From the NCBI GenBank assembly GCA_964424115.1, contig CAYRHN010000018.1:15485-79484 (forward strand): a stretch of 64,000 nt of DNA. Reading direction: 5' to 3'. The DNA comes from CAYRHN01 sp964424115 (GTDB taxonomy: Bacteria; Chloroflexota; Anaerolineae; Anaerolineales; Anaerolineaceae). Both the position numbers and the translations under genes were made by a program. The notes beneath the pieces are model-generated. The model did not search any database. It was not told where the DNA came from and was given only the letters and a program-made list of their open reading frames with translations. Below are positions 58,491 through 64,000 of this stretch, piece after piece. Numbering within the stretch: position 1 is the first letter of the stretch; every line of letters begins with the position of its first letter.

Positions 58491-60482
58491 TCAGGCGGCT
58501 TCCTTTTCCCACTGGCCCATCAGGTCTTCCAGAGTGCCCTGGGTGGAGGCCACCTCCAGGCTGAGCGAGCGGATCTTATCGCCGGCGTTTTGCGCATAGG
58601 CCTTCTCGAGCTGCTTGTAGAGGTCTTTCAGCTTGCCCTCCGCGGCGTGGATGCGCTCCTCCAGCAGGGCCAGGTTTTGGGCCTGGCGGCGGGAGGCCTT
58701 CTCGTTGCCCTGCAGGATGGGCTTGGTGGCCAGCAGCAGGCGCGAGGGTTGGGTGGAGAGCGAGGTGCTCACCCGGCTGAGGGTGTATTGCCGGTAGGTT
58801 CCGGCAAAGACGACCAGCTTGCCGCCGCGCAGGTCCCATATCTGGGTGGCCAGCTTGTCGATGAAGAAACGGTCGTGGCTGACCAGCAGGATCGTGCCGG
58901 GGAAGTCCTGCAGCACTTCCTGGAGGGCTTCCTGGGCGGGGATATCCAGGTGGTTGGTCGGCTCGTCCAGCAGGAGCAGGTTGGTCTCGTCCAGCGCCAG
59001 CAGGGCCAGCGCCAGGCGCGCGCGTTCGCCGCCGGAGAGGGCCGAGACCAGCTTGAAGACGTCGTCGCCGCGGAACAGGTAGGGCGCCAGGTAGGCGCGC
59101 GCCTGCTCGGGCAGCATCTCTTTGTGTTCGTTCAATTCCTCGATCACGCTGTGCGCGCCGTTCAACCCATCGTGGGCCTGGGCAAAGTAGCCCACCTTCA
59201 GGCTGGAGCCCAGGCGCACCTCGCCCTTGAGCGGCTCCACCTGCCCCAGCAGGGTCTTCAGCAGGGTGGTCTTGCCGCTGCCGTTCGGCCCGATCAGCGC
59301 GGCGCATTCGCCGCGGCGCAGCTCGATCGAATCGGCGTTGAAGAGCGGATTGCCCGGCCAGCCGATGACGGCCTTTTCCAGGCGGATGACCAGGTTGCCG
59401 CTCACCTGCTGGCTGACCAGGCGCGGGTGCAGGCGCGGCGGGCGCGGCATCTCAGGCTGGATGGCGTTGACTGCCCGCACCGCCTCGATCACATCCAGCG
59501 GGCGCTCGACGTGCAGGTCCAACTCGGCCCACTTCTTGCCGGAGCGGAAGGCCATCACGCCGAAGTTCTGCGCGATGGCGATATCGCGGCTGATGCGGCG
59601 CAGCTGCCCCAGGGCGCGGGCATGCGTGCTGGCGCGCACCCAGTTGCGCTGGATGAAATCCACCTCGTGCAGCAGGCGCGATTTTTCCTCCTCGAAGACG
59701 CGCTGGTAGTATTCCCAGCGTTCCTCGCGGGCGATCAGGTAGGCCGAGTAGCCGCCGGAGTAGCTGTAGATCTCGGTGGGGGTCATCTCCCAGATGGTGT
59801 TGACCGTGCTGTCCAGGAAGTAGCGGTCGTGGCTGACGATCAGGATCGCGCCGGGCCACTCCTCCAGGGTATGCTCCAGCCACTCCACTGCGTCGATATC
59901 CAGGTGGTTGGTCGGCTCGTCCAGGAAGAGCAGGTCGGGCTGTTCCAGCAGCAGGCGCGCCAGCAGGGCGCGCGTTTTTTGCCCGCCGGAGAGGTGCGCC
60001 AGGGGCATTTCCCAGGTGTCCTTGCCCAATCCCAGGCCCTGCAGGGTCTGCTGGATGCGCAGGTCAAAATCGTACCCGCCGGAGGCCTCGAAGGCGTGCT
60101 GCAGCGTGCCGTACTGCTCCAACAGATCGGGGGAGTGGTCCCCGGCGGCCATCTGCGCTTCCAGCTCATTCAGGCGCGCCTGCTGTTCGATCAGGCTGCT
60201 GAAGGCGGTCAGCATCTCGGCGTAGACGGTGTTGCTGCGGTCGGCAAAGGCGTCAAAGGCCTCCTGGCGCAGGTAGCCGATGCGCTTGCCGCGGGCGAGG
60301 AAGATCTCACCGGAGGAGGGCGGGTTGATCCCGGCCAGGATCATCAGCAGGGAGGTCTTGCCCACCCCGTTGGGCCCGATCAGGCCGATCTTGCTGTCGT
60401 TGGCGATGGATACGTTGATCCCGCGGAAGAGGTCGAAGTCTCCGAAGGAAAGGCTGAGGTTGTTGGCGGATAAGATAGACAT
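58491..60482 (-). CDS. ABC-F family ATPase (Uup/ribosome-associated type)
   Basis: 663 residues with two ABC domains and no membrane segments. Walker A: GLIGPNGVGKTSLL (about 33-46) and ALIGPNGSGKTTLL; signatures LSGGQKTRALLA and LSGGERARLALAL; Walker B: LLFLDEPTNHLD and LLLLDEPTNHLD. The interdomain linker and a C-terminal coiled coil (LALLEERIHAAEGKLKDLYKQLEKAYAQ) are present, as in Uup-type proteins. ABC-F proteins act at the ribosomal E site; some give antibiotic resistance. GGAG precedes the ATG; the long leader is described separately. Confidence 0.93.
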   Translation of the reverse strand: MSILSANNLSLSFGDFDLFRGINVSIANDSKIGLIGPNGVGKTSLLMILAGINPPSSGEIFLARGKRIGYLRQEAFDAFADRSNTVYAEMLTAFSSLIEQQARLNELEAQMAAGDHSPDLLEQYGTLQHAFEASGGYDFDLRIQQTLQGLGLGKDTWEMPLAHLSGGQKTRALLARLLLEQPDLLFLDEPTNHLDIDAVEWLEHTLEEWPGAILIVSHDRYFLDSTVNTIWEMTPTEIYSYSGGYSAYLIAREERWEYYQRVFEEEKSRLLHEVDFIQRNWVRASTHARALGQLRRISRDIAIAQNFGVMAFRSGKKWAELDLHVERPLDVIEAVRAVNAIQPEMPRPPRLHPRLVSQQVSGNLVIRLEKAVIGWPGNPLFNADSIELRRGECAALIGPNGSGKTTLLKTLLGQVEPLKGEVRLGSSLKVGYFAQAHDGLNGAHSVIEELNEHKEMLPEQARAYLAPYLFRGDDVFKLVSALSGGERARLALALLALDETNLLLLDEPTNHLDIPAQEALQEVLQDFPGTILLVSHDRFFIDKLATQIWDLRGGKLVVFAGTYRQYTLSRVSTSLSTQPSRLLLATKPILQGNEKASRRQAQNLALLEERIHAAEGKLKDLYKQLEKAYAQNAGDKIRSLSLEVASTQGTLEDLMGQWEKEAA

Positions 60483-60591
60483 GGCGTACTCCGAAGGGCG
60501 TCATTGCGAGGAGGGCGTCAGCCCGACGCGGCAATCTCCTTCCTGTGTGGAGATCGCTTCGGTCGCTGCGCTCCCTCACAATGACATAAAC
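60483..60591. repeat. GTCATTGCGAGG-type palindrome in the ABC-F leader
   Basis: An inverted pair with ends CGTCATTGCGAGGAGGGCG (60499-60517) and CCCTCACAATGACAT, and inner CGGCAATCTCC / GGAGATCGCTTCGG. It lies between the attenuator and the start codon. Confidence 0.7.
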
Positions 60592-60624
60592 AAAAAAGAC
60601 CGCGGGGCTCTGTGCGCCGCGGTC
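60592..60624 (-). terminator. Intrinsic terminator in the ABC-F leader
   Basis: GACCGCGG-N11-CCGCGGTC stem (60598-60624) followed on the minus strand by a T6 run (60592-60597), about 110 nt before the ABC-F start codon. Confidence 0.75.
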
Positions 60625-60657
60625 ATGCAATCCGAGGGGATTGCGGTTAAACAAAAA

Positions 60658-60724
60658 CAGGCGCACCTGAGAAACACAAACTTCACCGAAAATGGGGACT
60701 TCCCCACCGGCAAGGTGCAACCTG
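60658..60724 (-). ncRNA. Structured leader upstream of the ABC-F gene
   Basis: A long-range stem pairs 60713-60724 with 60658-60668 (CAGG/CCTG and GCACCT/AGGTGC). Inside it is a GGGGA-AG-TCCCC hairpin. A GTG-started short reading frame (MKFVFLRCACFC...) begins within it and runs through the terminator. It matches no riboswitch class I can recall. Confidence 0.45.
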
Positions 60725-60738
60725 TGAAAGCTGGTCTA

Positions 60739-60767
60739 ATTTTATGGGAAAAGCGGGGAAGTGTCAA
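60739..60767 (-). promoter_or_regulatory. Consensus promoter of the ABC-F leader
   Basis: On the minus strand TTGACA (60767-60762), 17 bp, TAAAAT (60744-60739). The expected start is near 60732, giving a leader of about 250 nt. Confidence 0.75.
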
Positions 60768-61543
60768 GGGAAGGTGCGAACCTGAAACCGCTATACCCCA
60801 GTCCCCGTAGGGGCGCCGCGCCATGTTCCGTGAAAGTTCTCTTCCATAGAACCAGTGGCGCCTGGCCGCGGTCATTGTCATCCTGAGGACTTGCAAAGGC
60901 CGAAGGATCTGATCGGTGGATCCTTCGCCTTCGCTTTGCTACGGCTCAGGATGACGGTGGATTGGTTGAGTTTCGCTTACCCGGTTGACAGAATGGGAGG
61001 TTTTCGGTCCCGCTCAACCCGACTTACACCTATCGCCATTCGTTTTTGTAGGGGCAGGTCTTAGACCTGCCCCTACACGGGTGACAGAAAGCATTTTTCA
61101 AATATTACGCGATTCAATTTTCTGGGCTGTCGCCCTTACCCCTCCCCGCTCCCAGGGTTTTTTCGCGGGTTTCGTGGTTGTGTTGCGGGCGGGCTTTGCT
61201 TTCCCTCTCACCTCGCATCCGTCCTGGCTGTGGGCTGTCAGCCCAACTTATCGCCTCCTCAACAATTTGTTGAGATGTTGCAGGGGAATGTTGAAGGTTA
61301 ATATGACATTATTCCTGTTATTTTTAATGTCCATACAAGAGAAATCGTCTATAATATTAACACCCACGCAATTCCAGACGTACGCTACCAATTGAATCCA
61401 GTCAAACGGGCGCACCATTCGGCCCGCACCGCAGCCACTCTCCCCGCCCGGCGGGGAGAAGGATAATCGTTCTCATGAATCCATGGATCGTGTCGTATTA
61501 GCCCCTGCCCGACCGGCAGGGATTTCATGCACAGGGAGGTCAC
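60768..61543. repeat. Long gene-free repeat region
   Basis: Contents: family E at 60807-60863; a TCATCCTGAGG ... CTCAGGATGA inverted pair at about 60879-60956; a GGATTGGTTGAGTTTCGC ... CGCTCAACCCGACTTAC pair (60959-61027); a GTAGGGGCAGGTC-TTA-GACCTGCCCCTAC palindrome (61049-61077, written in two arms); hairpins CTCCCCGCC-CGGCGGGGAG (about 61439-61457) and CCCTGCC-GACC-GGCAGGG (about 61503-61521). A TATAAT box near 61351 has no gene directly behind it. No coding region is convincing. Confidence 0.6.
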
Positions 61544-61573
61544 TTGACATTGCTTGCATCCAACCCATCTAAT
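61544..61573 (+). promoter_or_regulatory. Promoter candidate for the Ig-repeat protein gene
   Basis: TTGACA at 61544-61549, 18 bp, TCTAAT at 61568-61573; the ATG follows at 61618. Confidence 0.45.
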
Positions 61574-61617
61574 CGGTTCGTTTCAACTCATTTTACCCAT
61601 ATCCCTAGGAGGATCAA

Positions 61618-64000
61618 ATGAAACATCGGAAATTCTTACAAGTCGCCACGACTTTGTTCGTGGTGGTCATGCTGGCGGTGGCCGTTTTACCGGCTTATGC
61701 GGCTTCCATCCCGCCGGCTGAACAACGGCCGGCTTATTCGCTGGCGGTCAGCGGGGCGAACGCATGGACGTCCCAGTACGCCAGCACCACTTACCCAACC
61801 GGGACGGTCAATGCAACCTACACCGTTCCGGCAGGCGACAACCGCATGTTGATCGTGGCGATCGCCTCCACCCGCACGACAAATGGGAACCAGACAGTTT
61901 CTGTCAGCTACGGCGGGCAGACGCTGACCCTGGCGGCTGGAGATGCGGGGGTCACTACCCAGGAGAACCACTCGTATATCTATTATTTGAACGAAGCGGG
62001 GATCCAGGCCGCCTCCGGCACCGCGCTGAACGTTACCATCACCGGGGGCACATCCCACTATACCTTTGTGTATGCCCGGGTCTACACCGGCGTGGACCAA
62101 TCCACTCCGGCAACCGCGAACGCTGCCAGGAATTTCAATAGCGGCGGCACTAATAATAATACGGTCGGCCCATTTGCTCCCACCTTGGCCATTGCGGCCA
62201 ATGACCAGGCCATTGAGATTGTCAACCTGGCTAGAGATACCACTGGAGCCACAGTACGATCAATTACCACCTGGGCTGCCGGTTGGGGAACGGCGGGGAT
62301 AGATCAAACTTATGATCCTGCTTTCAACGCCATTACTTTACATTTGTATATCCGCGACAGGAATATTTTAACTGCCGCGAATGACGGTTCTCAGCATACA
62401 GCGGACAGTAACGGTACCTTGGATTCCATGAGCGCGCTGAGCATGAAAGCCGCCCTGGCCCAGGCCACCCTGACCATCACCGGGCCGTCCAGCATCACCT
62501 ACGGCAACACCGGCACGATCACAACCACCGGCGGCTCCGGCACGGGGGCGATGTCTTACAGCGCGGGGGCTTCCACCGGCTGTACGGTCAACTCCTCTAC
62601 CGGGGTGATCACTGTCACCAATGCCAGCGGCACCTGCTCGGTAACTGCCACGAAAGCAGCCGACGGAACATACAACTCGATTACCTCGATCTCGTACTCG
62701 GTGACGCTCAACAAAGCCGCCCAGACAGCCATTTCGGTTAGCGGGCCATCCGACGTGACCTACGGAACGACCGGCGCGCTGACCTTCACCGGCGGCTCCG
62801 GCACGGGCGCGGTCACCTTCGATGCGGGAGTTTCCACCGGCTGTAACATCACCGGCGGCATCACGCTGAACGTGAACGATGCCAGCGGCACCTGCGATAT
62901 CACGGTCAGCAAGGCGGCCGATAACAATTACCTGATCGCCACCTCTGCTTCCTATCCGGTGGCGCTGCACAAGGCCAACCAGGCGGCCCTCTCGGTCACC
63001 GGCCCGGCCAGCGTCACCTACGGCGCACCCGTTGCCATCACCACCTCGGGTGGCAGCGGCGGCGGCGTGCTCTCCTACAGCGCGGGGACTTCGACCGGTT
63101 GTACAGTGGACAGTGGCACCGGCCTGGTCACCGTGACCGACGCTGACTCTACCTGCGATGTGACCGCCACCAAGGCGGCCGATAATAATTACAACGAAAC
63201 CACTTCCGATCCATACAGCGTGGGCCTGTTGAAGGCCGACCAGGATCCGCTGGTGGTCAGCGGGCCTGCTTCGCTGACCTACGGCACGCCCGGCACGATC
63301 ACCTACACGGGCGGCTCGGGTAGCGGCGCGGTCACTTACAGCGCGGGCGGCTCCAGCGGCTGCACCGTGGATAGCGGCACCGGCGAGGTGACGGTCACGG
63401 ACGTGGGCGGCACCTGCGAGGTGACCGTTTCCAAGGCGGGCGACAAACACTACAAACCCGCCACTTCCGCTTCCTATGCTATCACTCTCAACGCCAAGCA
63501 CATCACCGGCACCTTCACCGCGGATAACAAGGTCTACGACGGCGATGCCGTCGCGGATGTGCTCACCCGCGGATTGGTGGGGGTGGTGGGTACAGATGAC
63601 GTCTCGCTGAGCGGCGGCACGGCTGCCTTCGCGGATAAGAACGTTGCCAACGGCAAGACGGTCACCCTGACCGGCGCGACCCTGACCGGCAGCAAGGCGG
63701 GCCAATACATCCTCGACTCGGTCGCCACTACCACGGCGAATATCACCGCCCGGGATCTGACCGTCACCGCCACAGGCGTGGACAAGGTCTACAACGGCCT
63801 GCTCACCGCCACGGTGACCCTGGGCGACAACCGGGTGGCGGGGGATGTCTTCACCGTCAGCTACACCGGGGCCAGCTTTGCCGATAAAAATGTTGGCTCG
63901 GCCAAGCCGGTCAGCGTCTCCGGCATCGCCATCGCCGGGACGGATGCGGGCAACTACAACCTGCTCAACACCACCGCTCTCACCACCGCCAATATCAATG
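61618..64000 (+). CDS. Large secreted Ig/MBG-repeat protein (cut by window edge)
   Basis: 794 codons open to the window end, after a strong TAGGAGGATC site. Signal peptide MKHRKFLQVATTLFVVVMLA...AYA. Residues ~35-260 form a beta domain with LIVAIASTRTTNGNQTVSVSYGGQTLT and YVYARVYTGVDQ-like strands. Four ~85-residue Ig-like repeats follow, each opening with a (S/T)GPxSxTYG strand and carrying GGSGxGAV, STGC and a second Cys (GTCxVTxxKAAD), then YDG/MBG-type repeats with KVYDG, TVTATGVDKVYNG and FADKNVG. This is a typical surface or adhesin-like architecture; the C-terminus, and any LPxVxR tail, lies outside the window. Confidence 0.8.
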   Translation, partial: MKHRKFLQVATTLFVVVMLAVAVLPAYAASIPPAEQRPAYSLAVSGANAWTSQYASTTYPTGTVNATYTVPAGDNRMLIVAIASTRTTNGNQTVSVSYGGQTLTLAAGDAGVTTQENHSYIYYLNEAGIQAASGTALNVTITGGTSHYTFVYARVYTGVDQSTPATANAARNFNSGGTNNNTVGPFAPTLAIAANDQAIEIVNLARDTTGATVRSITTWAAGWGTAGIDQTYDPAFNAITLHLYIRDRNILTAANDGSQHTADSNGTLDSMSALSMKAALAQATLTITGPSSITYGNTGTITTTGGSGTGAMSYSAGASTGCTVNSSTGVITVTNASGTCSVTATKAADGTYNSITSISYSVTLNKAAQTAISVSGPSDVTYGTTGALTFTGGSGTGAVTFDAGVSTGCNITGGITLNVNDASGTCDITVSKAADNNYLIATSASYPVALHKANQAALSVTGPASVTYGAPVAITTSGGSGGGVLSYSAGTSTGCTVDSGTGLVTVTDADSTCDVTATKAADNNYNETTSDPYSVGLLKADQDPLVVSGPASLTYGTPGTITYTGGSGSGAVTYSAGGSSGCTVDSGTGEVTVTDVGGTCEVTVSKAGDKHYKPATSASYAITLNAKHITGTFTADNKVYDGDAVADVLTRGLVGVVGTDDVSLSGGTAAFADKNVANGKTVTLTGATLTGSKAGQYILDSVATTTANITARDLTVTATGVDKVYNGLLTATVTLGDNRVAGDVFTVSYTGASFADKNVGSAKPVSVSGIAIAGTDAGNYNLLNTTALTTANIN

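Noticed and set aside
58590..60473. 627-codon plus-strand frame opposite the ABC-F gene
   Set aside because: Antisense shadow; the minus strand has all ABC motifs.
60658..60724. Known riboswitch (FMN, cobalamin, T-box) upstream of the ABC-F gene
   Set aside because: None of the conserved core words of those classes could be matched; kept only as an unassigned leader structure.
62368..63705. 445-codon minus-strand frame opposite the Ig-repeat gene
   Set aside because: Repetitive antisense of a repeat protein; the plus strand has signal peptide, ribosome site and known domain repeats.
1..64000. tRNA or rRNA genes
   Set aside because: No cloverleaf with the TTCGANNC arm or rRNA-conserved stretch was noticed on either strand by eye; a covariance search would be decisive.

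Overview
The window is a 64 kb piece of a GC-rich bacterial chromosome. The most economical reading is a Chloroflexota genome, probably class Anaerolineae and probably a metagenome assembly. This is inferred from the style of the gene content: secreted leucine-rich-repeat, CARDB, parallel beta-helix and propeller proteins, several ending in a short Leu-Pro-x-Val-x-Arg tail; M32 carboxypeptidase Taq; a tungsten-type aldehyde oxidoreductase; a deazaflavin-type nitroreductase-like protein; and intergenic spaces packed with palindromic and short-period repeats. No rRNA, tRNA or CRISPR array was found.

Layout. 1-7.2 kb: housekeeping and unrelated genes (partial phosphotransferase, TPR membrane protein, methionyl-tRNA synthetase, GPP34 protein, flavin monooxygenase-like protein, DUF2798 protein). 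7.4-12.5 kb: one very large secreted LRR/CARDB protein split in two by an apparent single-base frameshift in a C6 run. 12.9-16.5 kb: alpha/beta hydrolase, small membrane and DUF4177-like proteins, and a frameshifted REP-associated tyrosine transposase that carries its own palindrome. 16.8-20.3 kb: carboxypeptidase Taq with an ArsR-like regulator, then a GH1 beta-glucosidase. 20.5-27.1 kb: a compact phage-derived module (replication-like HTH protein, LuxR HTH, tail-like proteins, GH25 lysozyme) behind a consensus promoter with candidate operators. It contains four copies of one palindrome, two of them translated in frame inside a tail gene. 27.2-30.5 kb: thioesterase, nitroreductase-like protein, and an AT-rich two-gene cassette of EcoRI-family adenine methyltransferase and DUF262-HNH nuclease, a likely restriction-modification-like defence unit. 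31-36 kb: Ycf48-like lipoprotein, then a GGDEF / V4R / HAMP-PAS-GAF-GGDEF signalling operon and an esterase. 36.2-37.9 kb: queF-queC-VUT queuosine-precursor operon. 38.3-40.1 kb: LPxVxR-tailed secreted protein and a CPBP protease. 40.7-48.3 kb: ferredoxin, aldehyde ferredoxin oxidoreductase, isoprenylcysteine-methyltransferase-like protein, DUF4256, tag, iron alcohol dehydrogenase and an SCP2-like protein. 48.9-58.4 kb: a secreted-protein cluster (parallel beta-helix, three paralogous proteins of seven blades each, a mini-protein with the LPxVxR tail, a formylglycine-generating-enzyme-like protein). 58.5-60.5 kb: ABC-F ATPase preceded by a promoter, structured leader and intrinsic terminator. 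61.6 kb to the end: a large secreted Ig/MBG-repeat protein running off the window.

The most interesting items are: the shared C-terminal (F/Y)LPxVxR tail of otherwise unrelated secreted proteins; the transposase gene holding the same 48-bp palindrome that lies upstream of it; the methyltransferase/DUF262-HNH cassette; the attenuator-like leader of the ABC-F gene; the in-frame palindromes of the tail gene; and a 170-bp MITE-like element with 17-bp terminal inverted repeats and 9-bp flanking direct repeats.
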